This document shows positions 23,486-32,106 of a stretch of DNA of 64,000 nt, one piece after another. The notes beneath the pieces were generated by a model that was not told the origin of the DNA, searched no databases, and saw only the letters and a program-made list of their open reading frames with translations. This DNA is from Cryobacterium algoricola (lineage in GTDB: Bacteria > Actinomycetota > Actinomycetes > Actinomycetales > Microbacteriaceae). Each line of letters opens with the position of its first letter. Position 1 is the first letter of the stretch. The position numbers were made by a program, and so were the translations under genes. The DNA lies in contig NZ_SOFG01000023.1 of NCBI RefSeq assembly GCF_004402485.1, positions 62,001 to 126,000 of the forward strand. Direction: 5' to 3'.

Positions 23486-24385
23486 CTACTTCTTGTGGGC
23501 CTTGGTGTCCGCGACGACCGTGGCGAGCGAGGAGACCAGGTCGACGACCGGGGTCTTCACGAGAACGCCGGAGCCGCCGGAGACGGCAAGCACGCCGTCC
23601 TGCACGGCCTGGGTGTCCTGGTAGATCTGGACGAGCTTCTGGTAGGTCGCGTTGTCCTTGTCCGCGGCGCGGGCGACGAACACGTTGACGTAGGGAATCG
23701 CGGTCGGGTCGGCCGGGTCATCCTTGGCGAGGGCGTCGGTGAACTTCAGTCCGGCTTTCTCGACGAAGTCGTTGTTGATGATCGCTCCGGCGACGTCGGG
23801 CAGCGAGGTCGCGGTCAGCGAGGCCTCGAGCGCGGTGACGGTGACCTTCGAGGCCGACGTGTCGATGTCGTCGAGGGTCGAGAAGATCGAGCCGCCGTCC
23901 TTCAGTGTGATGAGTTTGGCGGACTGCAGCACGAGAAGGGCGCGGGACAGGTTGCTCGCGTCGTTCGGCACCGCGATGGTGTCGCCCTTCTGGATCTCGC
24001 TGACCTTTTTATACTTCGTCGAGTACAGGCCGAGCGGGTAGATCGCCGTCGAGCCGATCGGGGTGAGGTCCGCGTTGCTCGCCGTGTTGTACTGCGCGAG
24101 GTAGACGAGGTGCTGGAACTGGTTGAGGTCGACCTCACCGGCGGTCAGCGCGGGGTTCGGCTGGTCGTATGCGGCGAAGTCGACGATCTCGACCGTGATT
24201 CCGGCATCGGCGGCGGCCTTCGTGTAGACGGCCCAGTACGGGTCGCTCGCACCGACGACGCCGATCTTGACGGTCTTGTCGCTGCCGGCATCCGCCGTGC
24301 CGCCGGCGCACCCGGCGAGCAGGGCGAGGAGCGGGACGGTCGCGAGAGCCGCGAGCAGGCGCTTGGACAGAGTTGACTTTTTCAC
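23486..24385 (-). CDS. metQ: Methionine-binding lipoprotein MetQ
   Basis: Extracellular methionine receptor of 299 aa, attached to the membrane by lipid. The signal sequence ends in the lipobox LLAGC (Cys near residue 26). The mature part begins KTVKIGVVGASDPYWAVYTKAA, and FAAYDQPNPALTAGEVDLNQFQH and YPLGLYSTKYK are typical of the NlpA/MetQ family. GTG 24385 was chosen because AAGGGG precedes it; a longer frame to 24451 would put 22 extra residues before the signal. First gene of the metQNI operon, with a hairpin-bearing leader. Confidence 0.95.
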   Translation of the reverse strand: MKKSTLSKRLLAALATVPLLALLAGCAGGTADAGSDKTVKIGVVGASDPYWAVYTKAAADAGITVEIVDFAAYDQPNPALTAGEVDLNQFQHLVYLAQYNTASNADLTPIGSTAIYPLGLYSTKYKKVSEIQKGDTIAVPNDASNLSRALLVLQSAKLITLKDGGSIFSTLDDIDTSASKVTVTALEASLTATSLPDVAGAIINNDFVEKAGLKFTDALAKDDPADPTAIPYVNVFVARAADKDNATYQKLVQIYQDTQAVQDGVLAVSGGSGVLVKTPVVDLVSSLATVVADTKAHKK

Positions 24386-24420
24386 GTGGTGGATCCCCTT
24401 GGGTGTGCTGCGGGTGAGCG

Positions 24421-24501
24421 CCGCGAGTGCTGTCTCGCGGACGAGCCTCAACGGTCACGGGCACAGCAAAGCCACGGCCTGACGGGGTGGGAGTCTGTGC
24501 C
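24421..24501 (-). promoter_or_regulatory. Structured leader of metQ (unassigned)
   Basis: CCGCGAG-tgctgt-CTCGCGG (24421-24440) is a perfect 7-bp hairpin about 36 bases before the metQ start. A further stem, GGCACAG/CTGTGCC, pairs 24460-24466 with 24495-24501 around a loop that contains GCCacGGC. The arrangement suggests a regulatory leader, but no SAM-riboswitch consensus is recognisable. Confidence 0.35.
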
Positions 24502-24589
24502 GCTGCGTCGCGAGGCACACCTTCAGGTTAACAAAGGATGCTGCGCCGCGCACGCCGCTGCGTAACACGCGGTCACAGCATCCGCGGTT

Positions 24590-26395
24590 TTAACCCTCGA
24601 TCAGCGTCGAAAGTTCGAGCCAGCGAGTTTCGAAGCTCGAAATGGAGGATTCGAGACCCTGCAGCTCGGTGCCGAGCGCGCCGAGGCCCGCGTAGTCGTT
24701 CTGGTCGTGGCTGACCATGCTCTGGTTCAGCACCACGATTCGGGACTTCTGCTTGGCGACCTTGCGCTCGATGGAGGCGAGCTCCTTCTGCGCGTTGCGG
24801 AGCTCGGCGCCGCCGATGGCGAGGTTCCTGGCCGGCTTGCCGCCTGAGGTGTTCGAGGCGTTCGCCTCTGCCGGCTTGTCGGAGTCGTTGATCTGCTGTT
24901 TGCGCATCTCGAGGTACTGGTCGACGCCGCCGGGCAGGTGGCGGAATCCGCCCTCGGTGACCGCGTACTGGTTGTCGGTGACGCGTTCGATCAGGTACCG
25001 GTCGTGCGAGACGACGAGCAGGGTGCCGGGGAAGGAGTCGAGCAGGTCCTCCATCGCGGCGAGCATGTCGGTGTCCAGGTCGTTGGTGGGCTCGTCGAGG
25101 ATGAGCACGTTCGGCTCGTCGAGCACGATCAGCAGCAGCTGCAGGCGGCGCTTCTGGCCACCGGAGAGATCCTTGACCTGAGTGACGAGCTGGGCGCTCA
25201 TGAAGCCCATCCGCTCGAGCATCTGGCCGGGGGTGATCTCCTTGCCTCCGGCGATGTAGCTCGTCTTCTGACGGCCGATGACCTCGCTGACCCGGTCGTT
25301 CTGGATGCCCTCGAGCTCGAAGAGCTGCTGGGTGAGCACGGCGACCTTGATGGTCTTGCCGCGCTTGACGTGGCCGCTCGTCGGCTGGAGGGTTCCGGCG
25401 ACGAGGTTCAGCAGCGTGGACTTGCCCGCGCCGTTGACGCCCATGATGCCGGTGCGCTCCCCCGGCGCGATCCGCCAGGTGATGTCCTTCAGCACGTGCT
25501 TGTCCTCGAAGTCGACCGAGACGTCGATGAGGTCGACGACGTCCTTGCCGAGGCGCTGCATCGCCATCGACTGCATCGTGACGGTGTCGCGGGGCGGCGG
25601 CTCGTTCTCGATGAGTTCGTTGGCCGCGTCGATGCGGAACTTGGGCTTGGCGGTGCGGGCGGGGGCGCCGCGGCGGAGCCAGGCGAGCTCCTTCTTCATC
25701 AGGTTCTGGCGCTTCGACTCGGTCGCTGCACTCATCCGGTCGCGTTCGACGCGCTGCAGGATGTACGCGGCGTAGCCGCCCTCGAAGGGTTCGATCAGGC
25801 GGTCGTGCACCTCCCAGGTCTGGTTGCAGACCTCGTCGAGGAACCACCGGTCGTGGGTCACGACCACGAGGCCGCCGGAGTTCGTCGCCCAGCGGTTGCG
25901 CAGGTGCCCGGCGAGCCAGGTGATGCCCTCGACGTCCAGGTGGTTGGTGGGCTCGTCGAGGAAGATGACGTCGTGGTCGCCGATCAGCACGGCGGCGAGG
26001 GCGACGCGGCGGCGCTGGCCACCGGAGAGGTCGTCGACGAGGGCGTCCCAGGGGATGTCGCGCACGAGTCCGCCGATGACGTCGCGGACCTTGGCGTCCC
26101 CGGCCCAGAGGTGCTCGTCCATGGTGCCGACGACGGTGTGGCCGACGGTCTGCCCGGAGGCGAGCGCGTCGGACTGGTCGAGCACGCCGATCGTGACGCC
26201 GCGGCGGCGGGTGACTCGGCCGGAGTCGGGTTCGATGCGCCCGGCGAGGAGGCTCAACAGGGTGGACTTGCCGTCACCGTTGCGCCCCACGACTCCGATG
26301 CGATCGCCCTCGTTGAGTCCGACGGTGACGGAGTCGAAGATGACGCGGGTGGGGTATTCAAGGTGCAGGGACTCGGCCCCGAGCAAATGTGCCAT
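24590..26395 (-). CDS. ABC-F ATPase (Uup/EttA-like)
   Basis: Soluble, twin-cassette ATPase of 601 aa, the type that acts on ribosomes. Cassette 1 has Walker A GRNGDGKST (near residue 38), signature LSGGQRRRVALA and IFLDEPTNHLD; cassette 2 has GVNGAGKST (near 322), LSGGQKRRLQLL and LILDEPTNDLD. The linker between cassettes is rich in charged residues (RMSAATESKRQNLMKKELAW), and the C-terminal part (about 520-600) looks helical and coiled-coil-like, as in Uup. No transmembrane segments. It is 204 bases upstream of metQ and probably separate from it. Confidence 0.93.
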   Translation of the reverse strand: MAHLLGAESLHLEYPTRVIFDSVTVGLNEGDRIGVVGRNGDGKSTLLSLLAGRIEPDSGRVTRRRGVTIGVLDQSDALASGQTVGHTVVGTMDEHLWAGDAKVRDVIGGLVRDIPWDALVDDLSGGQRRRVALAAVLIGDHDVIFLDEPTNHLDVEGITWLAGHLRNRWATNSGGLVVVTHDRWFLDEVCNQTWEVHDRLIEPFEGGYAAYILQRVERDRMSAATESKRQNLMKKELAWLRRGAPARTAKPKFRIDAANELIENEPPPRDTVTMQSMAMQRLGKDVVDLIDVSVDFEDKHVLKDITWRIAPGERTGIMGVNGAGKSTLLNLVAGTLQPTSGHVKRGKTIKVAVLTQQLFELEGIQNDRVSEVIGRQKTSYIAGGKEITPGQMLERMGFMSAQLVTQVKDLSGGQKRRLQLLLIVLDEPNVLILDEPTNDLDTDMLAAMEDLLDSFPGTLLVVSHDRYLIERVTDNQYAVTEGGFRHLPGGVDQYLEMRKQQINDSDKPAEANASNTSGGKPARNLAIGGAELRNAQKELASIERKVAKQKSRIVVLNQSMVSHDQNDYAGLGALGTELQGLESSISSFETRWLELSTLIEG

Positions 26396-26462
26396 AGCTT
26401 ACAACTTTACCGTGCGCGGCTGGGAACCCGGCGCGCAGGTCAGGGCAAGCGGATGCCGCGGC

Positions 26463-27398
26463 TCAGTCGTGGACGAGACGGGCGCCGTGGACCGGACCCG
26501 TTGCCCGCACGACGTGCAGGCGGGAGGCGCTCAACGCGACCTGGAGTTCGAGCGCACTGTCGGCATCCGCCACGAGGAACGCGACCGTCGGGCCGGACCC
26601 GGACACGATGCCGGCGAGGGCGCCGTTCTCTTCGCCGAGCTCGATGACCTTGCCGAGGCCGGGGGCGAGGTGCAGGGCCGGGGCCTGCAGGTCGTTGTGC
26701 AGGGATTCGGCGAGCATCCGGGCATCGCCGGCGCGCAGGGCCTGGAGCACGTTGGCGTCGACGGTCGGCTGCGCCTGCGCCGGGAAGATGTCCTGGGCGT
26801 GGCGCTCGCGGTGGCGGTCGAGTTCCTGGTACACGCCGGGGGTGGACATGCCGAAGTCGGCGAGGGCGAGCACCCAGTGGAACTGGCCCTTGGCGAGTGC
26901 GGGGCTCAGCTGGTCGCCGCGGCCGGTGCCGACGGCGGTGCCGCCGGTGAACGCGAACGGGACGTCGGCGCCGAGCGTCGCCGCGATCGCGAGCAGTTCC
27001 TCGCGGGTCGCCTCGGTACCCCAGAGGGCGTCGCACGCGAGCAGGGTCGCGGCGGCATCGGCCGATCCGCCGCCCATCCCCCCGGCGATCGGCACGTTCT
27101 TCTCAACTTTGAGATGCACGCCGCCGCGGTAGCCGGACCTGCGAGCGAGCGCACGCGCGGCCCGGATGGCGAGGTTGCTGCCGTCGGTCGCGAGCGCGGA
27201 GGTGTCGATCGAACCGGTGAATTCGCAGGAGAAGTCGTCGGCGGGATAGGCGCGCACGTCTTCGCTGAGCGACACGGCCTGATAGGCGGTGGCGACTTCG
27301 TGGTAGCCGTCCTCGAGCACGGCACCGACCTTCAGGAAGACGTTGATCTTGCCCGGCGCCCGCGCGTGCACAACTTGAGATGTGGCCGCGTTGGTCAT
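26463..27398 (-). CDS. ispE: 4-diphosphocytidyl-2-C-methyl-D-erythritol kinase IspE
   Basis: GHMP-family kinase of the non-mevalonate isoprenoid pathway; phosphorylates CDP-ME at the 2-hydroxyl. The 311-aa protein starts [16 protein letters not shown] (substrate-binding Lys/Asn), has the ATP loop [17 protein letters not shown] near residue 105, [17 protein letters not shown], and the third GHMP motif [14 protein letters not shown] near 270. Order rsmA-ispE, as in mycobacteria, but with 251 bases between the genes that hold a long inverted repeat. Confidence 0.95.
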   Translation of the reverse strand: MTNAATSQVVHARAPGKINVFLKVGAVLEDGYHEVATAYQAVSLSEDVRAYPADDFSCEFTGSIDTSALATDGSNLAIRAARALARRSGYRGGVHLKVEKNVPIAGGMGGGSADAAATLLACDALWGTEATREELLAIAATLGADVPFAFTGGTAVGTGRGDQLSPALAKGQFHWVLALADFGMSTPGVYQELDRHRERHAQDIFPAQAQPTVDANVLQALRAGDARMLAESLHNDLQAPALHLAPGLGKVIELGEENGALAGIVSGSGPTVAFLVADADSALELQVALSASRLHVVRATGPVHGARLVHD

Positions 27399-27463
27399 GG
27401 TTCTAACCTAGCTCAGCCGCACAGCCCCCTCGTGCGCGGGGGCAGGCGTCCCTCGCCGCGAGT

Positions 27464-27579
27464 GGGTGTCCCGAATTCAGGAGTCGAGCGCGCACCGCCG
27501 CCGTCGACCCGCAGACCAGTGCCGCGCATGCGTGGCGACCCGGGTGCGTCTCGGCTCAACTCCTGAATTCGGAACACCC
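27464..27579. repeat. Long inverted repeat (26-bp arms) between rsmA and ispE
   Basis: The arms at 27464-27489 and 27554-27579 match at 24 of 26 positions around a 64-base spacer; each arm contains CCGAATTCAGGAGT. No flanking target duplication or gene is visible. It occupies most of the 251-base gap (27399-27649), which otherwise holds nothing I recognise. Confidence 0.8.
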
Positions 27580-27649
27580 CGGCTGCACGGATGGCGGGAG
27601 AGTTGCGGCGGCGGGGACCCGGGGCTGGCGGGGTCAGGACTGGCAGGGG

Positions 27650-28648
27650 TCAGTCGGGGTCGGCGGCGGTCCAGGCGCGCGCGATGGCGAGGAAGGCGTC
27701 GACGGTGAGCTGCTCGCCGCGCTCGGTCGGGTCGATCCCCGCGGCCTCGAGGATCGCGGTCGCCGTGGCCGAGTCACCGAGCACGGTCGAGAGCGACTGG
27801 CGGAGCATCTTGCGGCGCTGCTGGAACGCGCCGTCGACGAGCGCGAACGTCGCGAGGCGCAGTTCCTCGCTCTCGAGCGGGCTCTCCCGGCGCTGGAAGG
27901 CGATCAGGATCGAGTCGACGTTCGGCACCGGCCAGAACACCTGGCGGCTGACCTTGCCCGCGGTGCGGAAAGCCCCGTACCAGGCGGCCTTGACGCTCGG
28001 GCTGCCGTAGACCTTCGAACCGGGGGGCGCGGCGAGCCGTTCGCCGACCTCGGCCTGCACCATGACGACGCCGGCGCGGATCGACGGGAAGTGCTCGAGC
28101 ATGTGCAGCAGCACCGGCACCGAGACGTTGTAAGGGAGGTTGGCGACGAGCCGGGTCGGCTCCCCCGGCAGGTCCGTGATCTTGAGGGCGTCGGCGCGGA
28201 GCACGACGAGCGGCGCGTCCGGGTGCATCAGTTCGACGGTCAGCGGGAGCTGCTCGGCGAGCCGGTCGTCGATCTCGACGGCGACGACGCGTGCGCCGGT
28301 CTCGAGCAGGCCGAGGGTGAGCGAGCCGAGGCCGGGTCCGACCTCGACGACGGTGTCGGCGGGGGTGATCGCCGCGACCTTGACGATGCGGCGCACGGTG
28401 TTGCCGTCGATCACGAAGTTCTGGCCGAGCTTCTTGGTCGGGTTGACGCCGAGCATCTCGGCGAGGTCGCGGATTTCGGCAGGCCCGAGCAGGGAGCGTG
28501 CAACGGGCGGGGTGGATGCGTCGGGCCCGGCAGATGTCACGGATCCGGCGGGCTCGATGGTCAGCCCGGGCAAGGCGGATGCCTCGGGCTCGGCGGGCAG
28601 AGCTGCATCCGTGGGCGGCGTCACCGGGAGGTTCTTTGCGTCGCTCAC
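27650..28648 (-). CDS. rsmA: 16S rRNA (adenine1518-N6/adenine1519-N6)-dimethyltransferase RsmA (KsgA)
   Basis: Dimethylates two adjacent adenines near the 3' end of 16S rRNA. Typical motifs: PTKKLGQNFVID, the SAM motif VVEVGPGLGSLT, VEIDDRLAEQL and the catalytic NLPYNVSVPVL. At 332 aa it has about 50 extra N-terminal residues rich in Pro, Ala and Ser. The GTG start has GGAGG six bases upstream and overlaps the tatD stop (GTGA), so this longer start is favoured. Fourth in the metG-tatD-rsmA-ispE block. Confidence 0.95.
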   Translation of the reverse strand: MSDAKNLPVTPPTDAALPAEPEASALPGLTIEPAGSVTSAGPDASTPPVARSLLGPAEIRDLAEMLGVNPTKKLGQNFVIDGNTVRRIVKVAAITPADTVVEVGPGLGSLTLGLLETGARVVAVEIDDRLAEQLPLTVELMHPDAPLVVLRADALKITDLPGEPTRLVANLPYNVSVPVLLHMLEHFPSIRAGVVMVQAEVGERLAAPPGSKVYGSPSVKAAWYGAFRTAGKVSRQVFWPVPNVDSILIAFQRRESPLESEELRLATFALVDGAFQQRRKMLRQSLSTVLGDSATATAILEAAGIDPTERGEQLTVDAFLAIARAWTAADPD

Positions 28649-29583
28649 TGGAGGCCTCCGAGGCGTGTTCCCGCGGTCGGAGCAGCCGGCGCGGTCACGA
28701 CCGGTTCGGCGTCCCAGCGACCGTAGACGCGTTCGGTGGTGGTGGAGATCTGGGTGGCCAGCATGGCGACATCCGTTTCGAGGTGATTGGCCATCGCGCG
28801 CAGGGTGTGCGGCAGCAGGTAGGGCGCATTGGGGCGGCCGCGGAAGGGCGCGGGGGTGAGGAAGGGGGCATCCGTCTCGACGAGCAGCAGCTCGCGGGGA
28901 GCAGCGGCGAGGGCCGCACGCAGCATGCCGGCGTTCTTGAACGTGACGTTGCCGGCGAAGGAGAGGTACCAGCCGTGTTCGGCGCAGATCGCGGCCATCT
29001 CGGCGTCGCCGGAGAAGCAGTGGAACACCGTGCGCTCGGGTGCGCCGACCCGCAGCAGGGTCGCGATGACCTCGGCGTGCGCGTTGCGGTCGTGGATCTG
29101 CAGGGCGAGGCCGTTCTGCTTCGCGATCTCGATGTGCGCTTCGAAGCTGCGGTACTGGGCGGCGAGGCCCTCCGGCCCGGTGCGGAAGAAGTCGAGTCCG
29201 GTCTCGCCGACCGCGACGACGCGCGGGCGACCGGCGAGCTCGCTGATCTCCGCGAGGGTGTCGTCGAGCGTGCCGGCCTGCTCGTACTCCGGGGCCTCGT
29301 TCGGGTGGATCGCGACGGCCGCGAGCATTCTCGGTTCGGTCGCGGCGGCCTCGGCAGACCAGCGGGAGGTCTCCCGGTCGCCGCCGACCTGGATCACGCC
29401 CTGCACGCCCACGCTCACGGCCCGGTCGAGCTGGTCGGCGAGGCTGAGCGGATGCTCGCCGTCGCTGATCTCGAGGTGGGTGTGGTTGTCGTACACCGGC
29501 ACGGGGAGCGGCTCCGGCGGGGCCGGGTAGCTCAGGTCGCGGCCGGCGGTCTGCTCGCGCTGGCGGACGGGTTCGTTAGCCAA
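28645..29583 (-). CDS. tatD: TatD-family metal-dependent deoxyribonuclease
   Basis: TIM-barrel hydrolase with 3'-5' exonuclease activity in known homologues. The 312-aa protein has the metal motif DNHTHLE (near 32), a Glu in AVGETGLDFFR, HDRNAH, FHCFSGD and the final VETDAPFLTP. TTG 29583 is chosen as start because GAGG lies six bases upstream and the codon overlaps the metG end by eight bases; the longer frame would run deep into metG. In M. tuberculosis rpfB lies between tatD and ksgA; here the two genes overlap with nothing between. Confidence 0.93.
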   Translation of the reverse strand: MANEPVRQREQTAGRDLSYPAPPEPLPVPVYDNHTHLEISDGEHPLSLADQLDRAVSVGVQGVIQVGGDRETSRWSAEAAATEPRMLAAVAIHPNEAPEYEQAGTLDDTLAEISELAGRPRVVAVGETGLDFFRTGPEGLAAQYRSFEAHIEIAKQNGLALQIHDRNAHAEVIATLLRVGAPERTVFHCFSGDAEMAAICAEHGWYLSFAGNVTFKNAGMLRAALAAAPRELLLVETDAPFLTPAPFRGRPNAPYLLPHTLRAMANHLETDVAMLATQISTTTERVYGRWDAEPVVTAPAAPTAGTRLGGLQ

Positions 29584-31138
29584 CCGTCGCCTCGATGCGC
29601 GGGAACAGCGCCTCGAGCGGGGAGACGTGGGTGCCTCCGGTCCACTCCCAGGCGCGGTCGATGCGCTGGTCGGTGACGAGGCCTTCGCCGCCGAGGGCGG
29701 ACCAGAGCTTCGCACACGCTTCGGGAACGACCGGGGACAGCAGCACGGCGAGAGTGCCGAGGCCGCGCACGGCGGTGAACAGCACGGCGTCGAGCCGGTC
29801 ACGGTCGGCGGGGTCCTTGGCGAGGCCCCACGGCTCCTGGATCGTGATGTAGCCATTGAGCTCGTCGACGAGTTCCCAGACGGATGCGATCGCCTCGTGG
29901 ATTGCGAGGCGGGAGATGGCCTCGCCCGCGGCATCCGTCACCCGGATCTCGGTGGCGCGGATGGCCGCATCTGCATCGGTGAACGCGGTCGTGACCGGGA
30001 TCTCGCCGTCGCAGTAGCGCACGACCATGGCGATGACGCGGGAGGCGAGGTTGCCGAAGCCGTTCGCGAGCTCGGACTGGTAGCGGGCCGAGAGGTCCTC
30101 CCAGGAGAACGAGCCGTCCTGGCCGAAGCTGATGGCGCGCATGAAGTAGTACCGGAACGCGTCGGAGCCGAAGGTGTCGGTGATCTGGCTCGGGGCGATG
30201 CCGGTGAGCTTGGACTTGCTCATCTTCTCGCCGCCGACGAGCAGCCAGCCGTGGCCGAAGACCCGGCGCGGCACCGGGAGCCCGGCGGCCATCAGCATGG
30301 CGGGCCAGATCACGGCGTGGAAGCGGAGGATGTCCTTGCCGACGATGTGCGTGGCCGGCCAGAGGCGGCTGAACTTCTCGTCGTCCTGGCCGTAGCCGGC
30401 GGCGGTGATGTAGTTGAGCAGCGCGTCGAACCAGACATAGACGACGTGGCTGTCGTCCCAGGGCACCTTGATGCCCCAGTCGAAGCTCGAGCGGGAGATC
30501 GACAGGTCGGACAGGCCCTGCTTGACGAAGGAGATGACCTCGTTGCGGGCGGCGGCGGGCTGCACGAAGTCGGGGTCGTCCTCGTAGAGCGCGAGCAGGC
30601 GCTCGGCGAAGGTGCTCATCCGGAAGAAGTAGTTCTTCTCGTGCAGCAGCTCGACCGGGAGGGAGTGGATGGCGCAGACCTGTTGGCCGATGAACTCGCC
30701 GGTGCCCTCGATCAGGTCGCTCGGCTGCTTGTACTCCTCGCAGCCGACGCAGTAGAAGCCCTCGTACTCGCCCGTGTAGATGTGACCGGCGTCATAGAGG
30801 TGCTGCAGGAATTTCTGCGCGTTGACCTCGTGGCGTTCGTCGGTCGTGCGGATGAAGTCGTCGTTCTTGATGTCGACGGTCTTGAGCAGCGGCTTCCAGG
30901 CGGTCTCGACGAGGCGGTCGGCCCATTCCTTCGGGGTGACGCCGTTCGCGGTCGCGGTGCGCAGGATCTTCTGGCCGTGCTCGTCGGTGCCGGTGAGCAG
31001 CCAGGCGTCTTCGCCGGCCTGCCGGTGCCAGCGCGCGAGGAGGTCCGCGGCCACTTCCGTGTACGCGTGACCGATGTGGGGCACATCATTCACATAGAAA
31101 ATGGGCGTGGTGATGTAAAAAGATGCTCCGGCGGACAT
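29576..31138 (-). CDS. metG: Methionyl-tRNA synthetase
   Basis: Charges tRNA(Met) for initiation and elongation. The 520-aa enzyme has the HIGH motif (VPHIGHAYTEVAADL, near residue 21), TGTDEHGQKI, KMSKS (VGGEKMSKSKLTGI, near 310) and FDALLNYIT. There is no C-terminal EMAP/dimerisation domain, as in many actinobacterial enzymes. ATG 31138 begins MSAGASFYITTPIFYVN, the standard N-terminus. First gene of a translationally coupled series with tatD and rsmA. Confidence 0.97.
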   Translation of the reverse strand: MSAGASFYITTPIFYVNDVPHIGHAYTEVAADLLARWHRQAGEDAWLLTGTDEHGQKILRTATANGVTPKEWADRLVETAWKPLLKTVDIKNDDFIRTTDERHEVNAQKFLQHLYDAGHIYTGEYEGFYCVGCEEYKQPSDLIEGTGEFIGQQVCAIHSLPVELLHEKNYFFRMSTFAERLLALYEDDPDFVQPAAARNEVISFVKQGLSDLSISRSSFDWGIKVPWDDSHVVYVWFDALLNYITAAGYGQDDEKFSRLWPATHIVGKDILRFHAVIWPAMLMAAGLPVPRRVFGHGWLLVGGEKMSKSKLTGIAPSQITDTFGSDAFRYYFMRAISFGQDGSFSWEDLSARYQSELANGFGNLASRVIAMVVRYCDGEIPVTTAFTDADAAIRATEIRVTDAAGEAISRLAIHEAIASVWELVDELNGYITIQEPWGLAKDPADRDRLDAVLFTAVRGLGTLAVLLSPVVPEACAKLWSALGGEGLVTDQRIDRAWEWTGGTHVSPLEALFPRIEATVG

Positions 31139-31200
31139 GCCCCCAGTCTATTGGGAGCAGCGCGGGCCCTGGGCCGGGTTACGTCCCGCCTCGATCAGGG

Positions 31201-32064
31201 TCAGAACGGCAGGGGCGGATGCTGCGGCACGGCCGGCCCACGCGCCCCCGGCTTCTGTGCGAGGGCGGCCTCGTAGAGGTCGCGCTTGCCGAGACCGGAC
31301 ACGGCGGACACGTCGGCGGCGGCTTCTTTGAGCCGGGCGCCGGCCGCGACCTGCGCGAGCACCTCGGCGACGCCGGTCGCGAGGTCGAGCACGCGCTTCT
31401 CGGCCCCGGCGACGACGATCGCGATCTCGCCCTTGACTCCTTCTGCCGCCCACTCGGCCAGTTCGGCGGCGGTGCCGCGCTTGACCTCCTCGAAGAACTT
31501 GGTGAGCTCGCGGCAGACCACGACGCGGCGGTCGGCACCGAGGACCTCGGCGAGGTCGAGGAGTGAAGCGGCGAGCCGGTTCGGCGACTCGAAGAAGACC
31601 ATGGTGCGGCGTTCGTCGGCCACCTCACGGAGGGCAGACATCCGGTCGCCGTGCTTGCGGGGCAGGAAGCCCTCGAAGGTGAACCGGTCGGTCGGCAGCC
31701 CGGAGACGGCGAGCGCGGTGAGCACGGCCGACGGGCCGGGCAGCACGGTCACCGTCACGCCCGCGGCGACGGCAGCGTCGACGAGGTGGAAACCGGGATC
31801 TGAGACGGTCGGCATGCCGGCGTCGCTCAGCACGAGCAGGTCGGTGTCGCGGGCCAGCTCGACAAGTTCCGCCGCCTTCACCCGTTCGTTGTGGTCGTGC
31901 AGGCTGATCAGCTGCGGACGGTTCTCGATCCCGAGGGCCTTGAGCAGGTGCACGGTGACGCGGGTGTCCTCCGCCGCGATGACCGTGGCGGTCGTGAGCG
32001 CCTCGACCAGGCGGCGCGACACGTCGCCGAGGTTTCCAATCGGGGTGGCAGCGAGGATGATCAT
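31201..32064 (-). CDS. rsmI: 16S rRNA (cytidine1402-2'-O)-methyltransferase RsmI
   Basis: SAM-dependent enzyme that methylates the ribose of C1402 in the ribosomal decoding centre. The 287-aa protein begins MIILAATPIGNLGD and has EDTRVTVHLL, LVLSDAGMPTVSDPG, VLPGPSAVLTALAVSGLP and the GFLPRK motif, all standard for RsmI. ATG 32064 was chosen over a much longer open frame that continues upstream because the first residues match the family exactly. It is divergent from the mannosyltransferase gene with 42 bases between, as in mycobacteria. No strong ribosome binding site is seen; leaderless translation is possible. Confidence 0.95.
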   Translation of the reverse strand: MIILAATPIGNLGDVSRRLVEALTTATVIAAEDTRVTVHLLKALGIENRPQLISLHDHNERVKAAELVELARDTDLLVLSDAGMPTVSDPGFHLVDAAVAAGVTVTVLPGPSAVLTALAVSGLPTDRFTFEGFLPRKHGDRMSALREVADERRTMVFFESPNRLAASLLDLAEVLGADRRVVVCRELTKFFEEVKRGTAAELAEWAAEGVKGEIAIVVAGAEKRVLDLATGVAEVLAQVAAGARLKEAAADVSAVSGLGKRDLYEAALAQKPGARGPAVPQHPPLPF

Positions 32065-32106
32065 TCCCCCAGTCTCGCAGTCTCCGCATAACCACGGCTC
32101 ACTACG

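Noticed and set aside
24386-24589. SAM riboswitch before metQ
   Set aside because: Stems are present but none of the SAM-I, SAM-II or SAM-IV core sequences can be recognised. Kept only as an unassigned leader.
27464-27579. Insertion-sequence or MITE ends
   Set aside because: The repeat lacks a transposase gene and visible target-site duplication, so a mobile origin cannot be supported.
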